A stretch of DNA of 64,000 bases from Verrucomicrobiota bacterium (GTDB lineage: Bacteria; Verrucomicrobiota; Verrucomicrobiia; CAIQCK01), in NCBI GenBank assembly GCA_016222825.1, contig JACRQF010000008.1, forward strand, positions 62,001 through 126,000, read 5' to 3'. A program made the position numbers and the translations under genes. Below are positions 1 to 7,847 of this stretch, one piece after another (positions within the stretch are counted from its first letter, which is position 1; each line of letters starts with the position of its first letter). The notes below the pieces were generated by a model. The model was not told the origin of the DNA, searched no databases, and saw nothing but the letters and a program-made list of their open reading frames with translations.

Positions 1-1
1 C

Positions 2-466
2 CTGCCGATCTGCCAGAGCGAAACGGGGCTGGCGGTCGTGGTGGGACACGAGATTGCCCACGCGGTGGCACGGCATGGCGCCGAGCGCATGTCGCACGGC
101 TTGCTGGCGGAGATGGGCGGAAAGGTGCTGGCCGAAGCGATGAAAGCCCGACCGGAAGCCACCCAGAAGCTTGTGATGCAGAGCTACAGCATCGGCGCGC
201 AAGTCGGCGTGTTGTTGCCCTACTCGCGCTCGCAGGAGTATGAGGCGGACCATCTCGGTATGATCTACATGGCCCGTGCCGGCTACGATCCGGCAGAGAC
301 CGTGGCGTTCTGGAAACGCTTCAGCGGCACACAAGCCCAGCCGGCCGGCCTCATGGGGAAACTCCAAGGCTACCTCAGCACGCACCCCGTGAATGCCGAC
401 CGCATCGCGCAGCTTGAGCAGTTGCTGCCCAAGGCGCGCGCCGAATACAAATCCGCCGCGAGGTGA
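2..466 (+). CDS. M48-family zinc metallopeptidase, C-terminal part
   Basis: The gene enters from the left edge, so its start and N-terminus are missing; about 154 residues remain, read in the frame of base 2. They contain the zinc-binding helix HEIAH (bases 47-61). About 60 residues later comes EYEADHLG, whose first Glu is the usual third zinc ligand in M48 peptidases. After that the family pattern of a helical tail ending in a STHPxxxxRI motif (LSTHPVNADRIAQLE) is present. Known M48 relatives of this kind (LoiP/BepA type) are periplasmic quality-control proteases. The role here is inferred from the family only. The gene converges on the thioredoxin-like gene, with 37 bases between them. Confidence 0.9.
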   Translation: MPICQSETGLAVVVGHEIAHAVARHGAERMSHGLLAEMGGKVLAEAMKARPEATQKLVMQSYSIGAQVGVLLPYSRSQEYEADHLGMIYMARAGYDPAETVAFWKRFSGTQAQPAGLMGKLQGYLSTHPVNADRIAQLEQLLPKARAEYKSAAR

Positions 467-503
467 TTGCCTCCGTCGCTTGGGAACACGGGCATCGGCC
501 CGC

Positions 504-1043
504 TTACTTGCCGCCGCTCTTCTGCAACTCGGCCAAGAGTTCGTCCACGGCCTTGTCCATCGCCTCGCCCCGGACGTTCTTGAAACGGATCACGCCCTTG
601 TGGTCGAGGACATAGATGGTGGGAAAGGAGCGGACGCCCCAAGCGGCGGCTATCTGTCCTCCTGCACCGTCAAACCAACTGCGCCAGGTGATCTCTTCCT
701 TGCGGCAGCGTCTCTTCGTCTCGTTCCGATCCTGGTCACTGTTGATGCCCAACAGCGCGAACGGCTTGCCTTCCAATCGTTTCACGAGCGACCGCTCGTG
801 TGGGATCATCTCCCGGCAGGGAGGTCACCAAAACCCCCAAAAGTCCAGAACGACCACCTTGCCGCGAAACTCGCTGAGCTTCATCGGCTTGTTGTCGAGA
901 TCCTTCCCCCGGATTTCCGGTGCCACCTGCCCGATGTCGAAGCCGCCCCCGCCGGCCCGGCCTCTCTTGCTTGTCTGCGCGTTGGTCGCGTCGAGCGCGC
1001 ACACCATGAGCAACGACGCTATGATGACTGCGATGCGTTTCAT
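504..1043 (-). CDS. TlpA-like thioredoxin, candidate selenoprotein (in-frame TGA at codon 73)
   Basis: The frame from ATG 1043 runs through a signal peptide (MKRIAVIIASLLMVCALDATNAQ) and a TlpA/AhpC-type beginning (APEIRGKDLDNKPMKLSEF). It reaches the redox motif as DFWGFW-TGA-PPCREM and continues in the same frame to TAA at 504. The cis-Pro strand (GVRSFPTIYVLDHKG) follows later. The TGA sits exactly where TlpA proteins have the first Cys of WCxxC, so the motif would be UPPC with Sec73 and Cys76. With Sec the protein has 179 residues, normal for an exported TlpA-like oxidoreductase. An AAGGA ribosome site precedes the ATG. The alternative is a nonsense mutation or sequencing error from TGC/TGT, which would make this a broken gene. 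Frame continuity is certain; the selenocysteine reading is an inference. Confidence 0.8.
783..800 (-). promoter_or_regulatory. Candidate bacterial SECIS hairpin
   Basis: On the minus strand a perfect 7-bp stem, CACGAGC/GCTCGTG, encloses a GGTC tetraloop. The loop begins 31 bases after the in-frame TGA. Bacterial SECIS elements are usually described as a stem-loop with its apical loop about 16-37 bases after UGA and a G among the first two loop bases. Both hold here, and GGUC also recalls the loop of the E. coli fdhF element. A second, shorter hairpin (CTCCC/GGGAG, 810-823) lies between the TGA and this one. Binding by SelB is untested. Confidence 0.5.
825..827 (-). other. In-frame TGA, candidate selenocysteine codon
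   Basis: This TGA replaces the first cysteine codon of the thioredoxin CxxC motif. The codons on both sides (FW before, PPC after) are in one frame and match the family, so this is not a frameshift. Confidence 0.6.
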
Positions 1044-1125
1044 GTGGTTCCTTGTTGCGGTTACTGGCCAATCTATACACGACCCGCCTGCCATTTGCCA
1101 GTTCTCGTTGGCGAAAGCTCGCTCA

Positions 1126-1902
1126 TCACAACCCCGACGGATGGTCCACAAACATGCACGGGAGGTGGAACTTCCGCGCCACTTTCTCCGCCAAGGCCCG
1201 CACGCCGAACGTTTCCGTCGCGTAGTGCCCCGCAAAAAACACCGTGATGCCCAGTTCCTCCGCGTCGCCAAACGCCGCGTGTCCGCCCTCGCCGGTCAAA
1301 TAGGCGTCCACGCCGGCACTTGCGGCCGCCTTCAACTCGCTGCTCGCGCCACCAGAGCAGACGCCCACTGTCCGCAATCGCGCTGGACCGAACGGCAGTG
1401 TCTTTAGCGCGTCGTCCAGCCGCACAACGCGGGCGATGCGTGCGCCGAGTTCCTCCGCTGACATCGGATGCGGCAGCACGCCCCGCCAGCCGATCGGCGC
1501 GCCGTGATGCTCCAGGAACGGCTCCAGTCGCGTCAGGCCGAGGCCGCGAGCGATGAGGATGTTGTTGCCGAACTTCGGATGCGCGTCGAGCGGCAGATGG
1601 CTCGCATAGACGGCGAGGTTGCCCTCCACGAGCGCGCGGAGCTTCCGAAAATGCCGTCCCGTCCACGGCTGCGGCTTCGACCAGAACAGCCCGTGGTGTG
1701 CCAGCAGCAAATCCGCCTTTGCGTGGATGGCGGCCTTGACGGTGAACTCCGTGGCATCCACCGCCGCGGCAATCTTCGTGACCCGGCCGCTGCGGTTCTC
1801 GCATTGCAGGCCGTTGACCGCGTCGTCGTAATCGTGCAACGCCGGCGCGCGCAGCAGGCGATCGAGGTGGGCGGCGAGCTTGTCGAGCGGGATGCCTTTC
1901 AT
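1126..1902 (-). CDS. Nif3-family (DUF34) dinuclear metal-centre protein
   Basis: The 258-residue product has the Nif3 layout. It starts with DYDDAVNGLQCEN near residue 24, followed by the metal-binding pair LLLAHHG (His69, His70). SHLPLDAH (His102, Asp106) and the C-terminal GHYATE (His226, Glu230) complete the dinuclear site. Family members form hexamers; proposed roles include GTP cyclohydrolase I type 2 and metal chaperone, and none is settled. I chose the ATG at 1902 because the conserved region starts there (MKGIPLDKLAAHLDRLL). A start at 1929 would add nine residues, and neither has a clear ribosome site. It is transcribed divergently from the secreted-protein gene at 2010. Confidence 0.85.
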   Translation of the reverse strand: MKGIPLDKLAAHLDRLLRAPALHDYDDAVNGLQCENRSGRVTKIAAAVDATEFTVKAAIHAKADLLLAHHGLFWSKPQPWTGRHFRKLRALVEGNLAVYASHLPLDAHPKFGNNILIARGLGLTRLEPFLEHHGAPIGWRGVLPHPMSAEELGARIARVVRLDDALKTLPFGPARLRTVGVCSGGASSELKAAASAGVDAYLTGEGGHAAFGDAEELGITVFFAGHYATETFGVRALAEKVARKFHLPCMFVDHPSGL

Positions 1903-2009
1903 GTCGCTGATTTGACGGCAACACCGCACAGCTCACAAGCAAATTTCCGGCGGATGTAACCTCAGTGCCAGAACTGTGGTATTACAGGCACAGAGAAAGG
2001 AAAGACAAC

Positions 2010-3785
2010 GTGGCCAAGACATCTTCAATCGTGTTGGGTTTGTGCCTCGCGGTGCTCGCGGGGCGAGGCGCGATGGCAGCGGATGCGACGAGCGCGCCGA
2101 CGCAGTGGATTCCCGCCGACGCGGTGCTGGCGGTGGAGTTGTTCCAGCCGAAGGCGTTGCTGACGCTGTTCTGTGACGGCAAAGCGGCTGCGGCGTTGGC
2201 GGCGTTGCCGGGCGCGGGCAAGCGCAAGGCGCAGCCGGGCTTCGAGAAATTCATGGGCGTGGTGAAGTATCTGGAGTCGCAGTTGGGGACCGATTGGCCG
2301 ACGGGCTTGGGGAAGATGGCCGGCGGCGGCGCGGCGTTCGCGTTACGCCCGCAACAACAGGTGCTCTTTGTCGCCGACGCCGAAGACGTGGAGATGCTGA
2401 AGCAACTGCACGAGTTCCTCTGGAAAGCCGCGTCGGGCAACAAGAACAACGCCACGTCTTCCCGGGAGGTCGGCGGCGCGACGGCGTGGTCGCTCGGCCC
2501 CAAAGTGGCGCACACGATCGTCGGCAAGCGGCTGGTGGCTTCCAGCGGTTTCGACGGCTTGCAGACGGCGCTGGAGTTTCGCTCAAAGCCGGGCGGCGCC
2601 AGCCTCGCGGCGACACCGGCGTATCAGGCCGCGCGCCGCGCGGTCGGCCCGGACGCGGCGGGGATGATCTTCGTCAACATGGCCGCCCTCAAACAGGCGC
2701 CCGGCATTGCGAAGGCGCTGCAACCCAAAGAGAGCAATCCGCTTGTGGCGCTGCTTTTCGCGGGAATCGCCGAGTCGGTGGGCGCGTCGAACTGGCTGGC
2801 CATCGGCTTGCGCGTGCAGGAGAAGGAAGACTGCCTCGCGCTTCAAGTCGTGAGCGACGGCGCGAAGCTCGACCCGAAGGGGCCTGCGGCATTCGCGCTG
2901 CCGGCCAAACGAGAGGAAGGCGCGTTGCCGAACCTGGCCGTGCCGCGCCAGATTGCCGCGCTGAGCATGTATCGCGACCTGCGCCGGTTCTACGGCGCGA
3001 AGGACCAGTTGTTCCCGGAGCGGACCTCGGGGCTGATCTTCTTCGAGAACATGATGGGCATCTTCTTCTGCGGCCGGGACATGACCGACGACGTCTTCGC
3101 GCAGGCGCGGCCGGAAATCCGCCTCGTCGTGGCGAACCAGCAATACGACCCGGCCATCGGCACGCCGTCGCCGCAGATTCCGGCGTTCGCGCTCGTGCTG
3201 CAAATGCGCAACCCGGCGCAGTTCAGGGAAGTGATGGAAGAGGCGTGGCAGAAATCCATCGGACTGGCGAGCTTCACGCGCGGCCAGAAAGCCGAGCCGG
3301 GATTCGTCATTGACCGGCCGGTGCATTGGACGACGAAGTATAGCGTGGCGCGGTTCTCCAGCACCGGCGTCAAGGACCGCTCGAAGCTCGACGTGCGGTT
3401 CAACTTCAGCCCGTCACTGGCGATGCCGGGCAACCACCTGATCCTCAGTTCCACCGAGCAACTGGCCTGCGACCTGATAGACGCGCTCGGCCGCGAAGCA
3501 AAGCAGCCGCCCGCGCCGCTCGCGCAGACGCACTCGCTGCTGGAGGCCGCCGGCGACCGCGTGGCCGCCGCACTGCTGGCCAACCGCGACAGCATGGTGC
3601 GTCAGAACATGCTCAAGAGCGGCGGTGCCAGCGAAGCCGACTCGACGGGCATTGACGCGCTGATCGCCTTCACCGAGTTCGTCGAGCAACTGCGGCTGAC
3701 CTTCAGCGCGGAGTCGGGCATGAACCAGGCGAAGCTCGAACTGAAGTTCAAATGGCCGGGGCAGAAGGTGGCCGAAACGCGGTAG
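2010..3785 (+). CDS. Secreted protein of unknown function (591 aa)
   Basis: I place the start at GTG 2010 because AAAGGAAAG lies just upstream and the product then begins with a clean signal peptide (VAKTSSIVLGLCLAVLAGRGAMAAD). An upstream ATG at 1965 lacks such a site. The mature part opens with PTQWIPADAVLAVELFQP, a pattern seen in DUF3352-like secreted proteins of planctomycetes and verrucomicrobia, but I cannot confirm the family. It is predicted to be periplasmic or outer-membrane associated, with no catalytic motif recognised. A small membrane-protein gene follows on the same strand. Confidence 0.75.
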   Translation: MAKTSSIVLGLCLAVLAGRGAMAADATSAPTQWIPADAVLAVELFQPKALLTLFCDGKAAAALAALPGAGKRKAQPGFEKFMGVVKYLESQLGTDWPTGLGKMAGGGAAFALRPQQQVLFVADAEDVEMLKQLHEFLWKAASGNKNNATSSREVGGATAWSLGPKVAHTIVGKRLVASSGFDGLQTALEFRSKPGGASLAATPAYQAARRAVGPDAAGMIFVNMAALKQAPGIAKALQPKESNPLVALLFAGIAESVGASNWLAIGLRVQEKEDCLALQVVSDGAKLDPKGPAAFALPAKREEGALPNLAVPRQIAALSMYRDLRRFYGAKDQLFPERTSGLIFFENMMGIFFCGRDMTDDVFAQARPEIRLVVANQQYDPAIGTPSPQIPAFALVLQMRNPAQFREVMEEAWQKSIGLASFTRGQKAEPGFVIDRPVHWTTKYSVARFSSTGVKDRSKLDVRFNFSPSLAMPGNHLILSSTEQLACDLIDALGREAKQPPAPLAQTHSLLEAAGDRVAAALLANRDSMVRQNMLKSGGASEADSTGIDALIAFTEFVEQLRLTFSAESGMNQAKLELKFKWPGQKVAETR

Positions 3786-3810
3786 TGGCCGCGAGATGCT
3801 GGACGTTGCA

Positions 3811-4170
3811 ATGAAACGAAAACCTTGGGCAATGGCGCTCATCTACGTGGTGACGTCGCTGGCGGTTGAGGCCGCGCTTATGATCGTCGGCCGCTTGAAA
3901 GTCCCCCAGCACAACGCCATCCTCGCTCCCGTGGTCCTCACGATTCCGCCGCTACTGGTCGCGTGGATTTGCGGTTATTGCCGGCCAAAAGAACTGATCT
4001 TCATGGCGGGGCTGTTGAGTGTGCTGACGCTGGTGCTTACGGTGATATTTGGCAGGCTCACCGGCATCTCCACGGGCATGATTGAGCCGATTCTTGTCCG
4101 GACGCTGGCGGGCTTCCTTGCGGGAACGATCGCTGTCTGGCGGATGGACAGGCCTCGGCCGTCGCCATGA
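3811..4170 (+). CDS. Small integral membrane protein, unknown function
   Basis: A roughly 119-residue protein with about four hydrophobic segments (starting ALIYVVTSLAVEAALMIVG, then VVLTIPPLLVAWICGYC, LLSVLTLVLTVIFG and LVRTLAGFLAGTIAVW). I prefer the ATG at 3811 (MKRKPW, positively charged before the first helix) over 3796; no ribosome site decides it. Its stop overlaps the next start by four bases (ATGA at 4167), which suggests translational coupling to the lyase-like gene. The function is unknown. Confidence 0.65.
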   Translation: MKRKPWAMALIYVVTSLAVEAALMIVGRLKVPQHNAILAPVVLTIPPLLVAWICGYCRPKELIFMAGLLSVLTLVLTVIFGRLTGISTGMIEPILVRTLAGFLAGTIAVWRMDRPRPSP

Positions 4171-5222
4171 GAACGAAACTGGTTTTCATCGCGACGGCAA
4201 CCGCGTGTGTGCTGGTTATTGGCACGATAGCGATGCGTCTTCTCGCCGCGTCGCCAGCCAAGACCATCGCTCCACCCAACGAATCGGAAGTGGAACTGTC
4301 GGTGGTGGAGAAGGGCGCGACCTACAAGCTCTACCGCGCGGCGCTCTGGCGCGTGAATCCGCACTCCGGCCAGTGGGAATTCATGGAGCAGATGTATGAT
4401 CCGGATTTCTACGCGAAGAACTACGCTGAGCGCGACGGCGCGATTTGCCGGAAGGCTGCCAACGGAAACCTCGTGCCGGTGCGCCGACAGTTCGCCGACG
4501 GCTTCGAACACGCCAAGCCAATCCGTGAATTGATCGGCATAGACACGGGATGGACTGCGTTCACGCTCCAATCACCGAAGGCGCCGTCGGTGAACGCTTA
4601 CGTCCGGCTGCGAAAGCTCATCCTCAAGGGGCAATCCGACTTCCTAGACAACCGTGTGGAAACCTCCGCCGACGTCGTTCATTCCGGCAAGCGCGCCCTG
4701 AAGACCTTCAGCATGCCGCCATCGCACGCGATGGTCTGCGCAAAAGCTTCGCTCGACACCGAACTGTTGCACTTCGTCAAAGGTGACGAGGTGTGGTTCT
4801 CCGGCTGGTATTTCGTGCCGGAACGCAGCGGGATGCCGTTCACGGTGATGGATTTGGAGACAACGTGGTTCAAGGAATCCCCCGGCATTCGCATCATGCT
4901 CGCCGACGGCAAATACGCGATGTTTGAACTGAAGTGGGGCGCGAAACCGAAATACCGCCAGCCCAAAGGAAGGGAAGTCGTCTTCCCGGCCGCGAAGTGG
5001 GTGCATTTGAAAGCGCACCTCAAGCTCTCCGAAAAAAGCGACGGCGTCATTGAGTTGTGGCAGGACGGCGCCAAAATCGTGGATGCCCGCGGCCAGACTC
5101 TGCCCCTGGCCCACACCATCTACAACAGTCTTGAGATCGGCATCACTGCCCACAACGACCGCAGCCAACCCGCCACGCTCTACGTGGACGACGTTGCCAT
5201 TTCCGATCAACCGATCAACTAA
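4167..5222 (+). CDS. Exported lectin/polysaccharide-lyase-like jelly-roll protein
   Basis: The 351-residue product begins with a signal peptide or membrane anchor (LVFIATATACVLVIGTIAM). The C-terminal ~200 residues have a concanavalin/jelly-roll look: SGKRALKTF, EVWFSGWYFVPE, AKWVHLKAHLKLS, GVIELWQDGAKIVDA, YNSLEIGITAHND and TLYVDDVAIS. That pattern fits heparin-lyase-I-like (Polysacc_lyase) or LamG-type sugar-binding domains. I cannot see a convincing catalytic set, so carbohydrate binding or lysis is only a suggestion. The start overlaps the upstream membrane-protein gene by four bases. Confidence 0.55.
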   Translation: MRTKLVFIATATACVLVIGTIAMRLLAASPAKTIAPPNESEVELSVVEKGATYKLYRAALWRVNPHSGQWEFMEQMYDPDFYAKNYAERDGAICRKAANGNLVPVRRQFADGFEHAKPIRELIGIDTGWTAFTLQSPKAPSVNAYVRLRKLILKGQSDFLDNRVETSADVVHSGKRALKTFSMPPSHAMVCAKASLDTELLHFVKGDEVWFSGWYFVPERSGMPFTVMDLETTWFKESPGIRIMLADGKYAMFELKWGAKPKYRQPKGREVVFPAAKWVHLKAHLKLSEKSDGVIELWQDGAKIVDARGQTLPLAHTIYNSLEIGITAHNDRSQPATLYVDDVAISDQPIN

Positions 5223-5266
5223 CCCGTAACCTCCGGCGCCCGACGGTGGTATTATTCGCAGAGACC

Positions 5267-6583
5267 ATGGCAACCTTGACCCAACAACAGTTTGACCCCG
5301 CGTCGGCTTGGGCGCGCTATGAGCCGGACGCTCGCCGGCCGTGGAACCTCGCGCTCGCCGGCCATCTCTACCGCCGCGCCGCGTTCGGCGCCTCATGGGG
5401 CCAACTCCAGCGCGCGCTCCGCGACGGTCCGCAACGGACGGTGGACGCGCTGCTGCGGCCGGTCGGCGATGTCGCGGCGTTTAACCGGCAGTATGACGAA
5501 CTGGAGACGCCGGCGAACGACGAGAACTCTTCCAACGACCTCCGCGCGTGGTGGCTCCAGCGAATGATTCGCACGCCGCATCCGTTGCAGGAGACGATGA
5601 CGCTCTTCTGGCACGGCCACTTCGGCGTGAACGCCGCCAAGGTCAACAGCGCCCGCGCCGTGCAGCAACATCTCCAGCTTTTGCGGCGGCACGCGCTCGG
5701 CAGCTTCCGCGAGATGTTGGCCGGCGTCGTGAAGGACGCGGCGGTGTTCCTGACGTTGGACGCCAAGGCCAGCCGAAAGGCGTTTCCCGACGAGCATCTC
5801 GCGCGCTGGTTCCTGGAGGCGTTCACGGTCGGCCCCGGCCGCTTCTCCGACCGCGACGTGCGCGAGGTGGCACGTGCATTCAGCGGATGCTTCGTGCTCC
5901 AAAACCAGCTTCGTTTCATCGAGCGCGAGCGCGACGCGGGAACCAAGCGTATCCTCGGCCAGGAAGGCATTTTCACGGGCGAAGATGTCGCGCGCATCCT
6001 AGCCGAGCAGCCCGCAACCGCGCAGACGATCGTGCGCAAGGTTTACCGCTGGCTGATCTCCGAGACAGCGGAGCCGGATGAGCGGTTGCTGTCGCCGCTG
6101 GTCGAGTCGTTCGCGAAGAACCACGACGTGCTCCAACTCGCCGAGACGATGTTGCGCTCGAACCTTTTCTTTTCAGCGGCGGCCTATCTCCAGCGGATGA
6201 AGAGTCCCGTCGAGTTTGCCCTGGGCATTGTGAAAGGTCTGGAGGAAACGGTCTCCACGCCGCCTCTGGCCGAAGCTCTGGTACGTCTCGGACAGAACCT
6301 TCTCCATCCGCCGACGGCCAAAGGCTGGCTCGGCGGCCAGAACTGGATCAACCACGCGACGCTGGCGGGCCGGCACAATCTGGCGGCGGCTTTGTTGAAG
6401 AGCGACGGAGCTTTCGGCGGAAAACTCAATCCCGCGGCGGTGGCAAGCAAGCACGGCACCGACGCGCGCCTCTTCCTCGATCTGTTCCTCCAAGGCGACG
6501 CCGAGCCAAGCGGCGACAGTGGCACCGACGCGCGCCGCGCCGCCTACGCCGCGATCACAATGCCGGAGTTTCAACTCGCGTGA
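5267..6583 (+). CDS. DUF1800 family protein
   Basis: The 438-residue protein has the DUF1800 signature: LAGHLYRRAAFGASWGQL near the N-terminus, then LRAWWLQRMIRTPHPLQETMTLFWHGHF, DEHLARWFLEAFTVGPGRFSDRD and the late MKSPVEFALGIV. Members are found almost always beside DUF1501 genes, as here (the next gene overlaps by four bases). The pair is abundant in planctomycetes and verrucomicrobia; the biochemical role is unknown, though export or cell-surface polymer handling has been suggested. I chose ATG 5267 (MATLTQQQ) over the GTG at 5246 because the conserved protein starts there. No signal peptide is evident. Confidence 0.9.
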   Translation: MATLTQQQFDPASAWARYEPDARRPWNLALAGHLYRRAAFGASWGQLQRALRDGPQRTVDALLRPVGDVAAFNRQYDELETPANDENSSNDLRAWWLQRMIRTPHPLQETMTLFWHGHFGVNAAKVNSARAVQQHLQLLRRHALGSFREMLAGVVKDAAVFLTLDAKASRKAFPDEHLARWFLEAFTVGPGRFSDRDVREVARAFSGCFVLQNQLRFIERERDAGTKRILGQEGIFTGEDVARILAEQPATAQTIVRKVYRWLISETAEPDERLLSPLVESFAKNHDVLQLAETMLRSNLFFSAAAYLQRMKSPVEFALGIVKGLEETVSTPPLAEALVRLGQNLLHPPTAKGWLGGQNWINHATLAGRHNLAAALLKSDGAFGGKLNPAAVASKHGTDARLFLDLFLQGDAEPSGDSGTDARRAAYAAITMPEFQLA

Positions 6584-7794
6584 ACACCCTGATTCAAACC
6601 CGACGCAGTTTCATCAAGACGACGCTGAAGGCCGGCGCTTTCGTTTCGTTCGCCGCCAACGCGCCGGTTTCGCTTTTGCGCGCTGCGACGACGGCCCCAC
6701 AACGCATCGGCGACACGGTGCTGGTGGTGCTCCAGCTTTCCGGCGGCAACGACGGCTTGAACACCGTGATTCCCTACGCCGACGACGCTTATCACCGCGG
6801 GCGGCCGACGTTGAGGCAGATGGCGCGCGGCGCGCACAAGCTGGATTCGCATCTTGCCTTCCATCCGCGCATGGAAGGGTTCTATCGTCTGTATCGCGAC
6901 GGACTGCTCACCATCGTCCAGGGCGTCGGCTACCCGGACGCGGATCGCAATCACCCGGGTGGCATGCACAACTGGCACACCGCCGCCCCGCGCGCGCCCA
7001 AGACCCAGACTGGCTGGCTCGGCCGCGCTGCAGATCGCCTTTGGAAACCCGCCGAGGCCAATGTGCCAGCGATGTTTGTCGGCGCGATTCCACAACCGTT
7101 CGCGGCGAACGCGGAGCAAGTCATCGTCCCTTCAGTTCGCTCGCCACGCGAGCTTCTCTCACAAAGCTTCTCGCCGGTCCCTGCCGAGCCGGGCGTTTCG
7201 TGGCTCAACTCGCTTCGCCGTGCCACGGCGGTGGTTCAAGCGAATAACCGCCGCATCGAGTCAGTAATGGCTGCCTCTAGTAGCGCCGACTATCCGAAAT
7301 TCCAGCTCGCCGAGGAACTGCGCGCCATTGCCCAACTCATCCGCGCCGACCTCGGCGTCCGCATCTTCTTTACCGAGCTTGGCGGCGGCAACATTGGTGG
7401 ATTCGACAACCACGCCGGCCAGCTTGGCAACCACTGTTCGCTGGTGCATCAGTTGTCGGAGTCCGTCGCGGCGTTCATCCGCGACCTCCAGCGCGACAAG
7501 CTGCACGAGCGCGTCCTGCTGATGACCTACTCCGAGTTCGGCCGCACCGTGCGCGAGAACGGCCGCCGTGGCACTGACCACGGCGCGGCGCAGCCGGTGT
7601 TTCTGGCCGGCGGAAGGCTGAAAGGCGGCCTCTGCGGCGCGCATCCCAGCCTCACCGACGTGGACAAGGACGGCCTGAAGTTCCACACGGATTTCCGGCG
7701 GGTTTACGCCACCGCGCTCGATCGCTGGCTCGGCCTCGACAGCCGCAGTGTGCTCAGCGCGTCGTTTGAGCCACTCGACGTCCTCAAGGCGTAG
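6580..7794 (+). CDS. DUF1501 family protein with Tat signal
   Basis: The 404-residue protein starts with GTG in the overlap GTGA with the DUF1800 stop. Residues 8-36 form a twin-arginine signal (TRRSFIKTTLKAG...). The DUF1501 features follow: VLQLSGGNDGLNTVIPYAD, LAFHPRMEGFYRLY, a GGMHNWHTA block, IGGFDNHAGQ, LLMTYSEFGRTVREN and GTDHGAAQPVFLAGG. The domain belongs to the alkaline-phosphatase/sulfatase superfamily; its substrate is unknown. Translational coupling to DUF1800 implies a joint function in the periplasm. Confidence 0.93.
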   Translation: MNTLIQTRRSFIKTTLKAGAFVSFAANAPVSLLRAATTAPQRIGDTVLVVLQLSGGNDGLNTVIPYADDAYHRGRPTLRQMARGAHKLDSHLAFHPRMEGFYRLYRDGLLTIVQGVGYPDADRNHPGGMHNWHTAAPRAPKTQTGWLGRAADRLWKPAEANVPAMFVGAIPQPFAANAEQVIVPSVRSPRELLSQSFSPVPAEPGVSWLNSLRRATAVVQANNRRIESVMAASSSADYPKFQLAEELRAIAQLIRADLGVRIFFTELGGGNIGGFDNHAGQLGNHCSLVHQLSESVAAFIRDLQRDKLHERVLLMTYSEFGRTVRENGRRGTDHGAAQPVFLAGGRLKGGLCGAHPSLTDVDKDGLKFHTDFRRVYATALDRWLGLDSRSVLSASFEPLDVLKA

Positions 7795-7847
7795 GCTTCG
7801 CGACATCACCGTTGCGGCGGGGCAAAATCGCGGGCAGGATGGCTGCG

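Noticed and set aside
504..1043. Frameshift as explanation for the split thioredoxin-like gene
   Set aside because: The parts before and after the TGA are in the same frame, so no insertion or deletion is needed; only a single codon differs.
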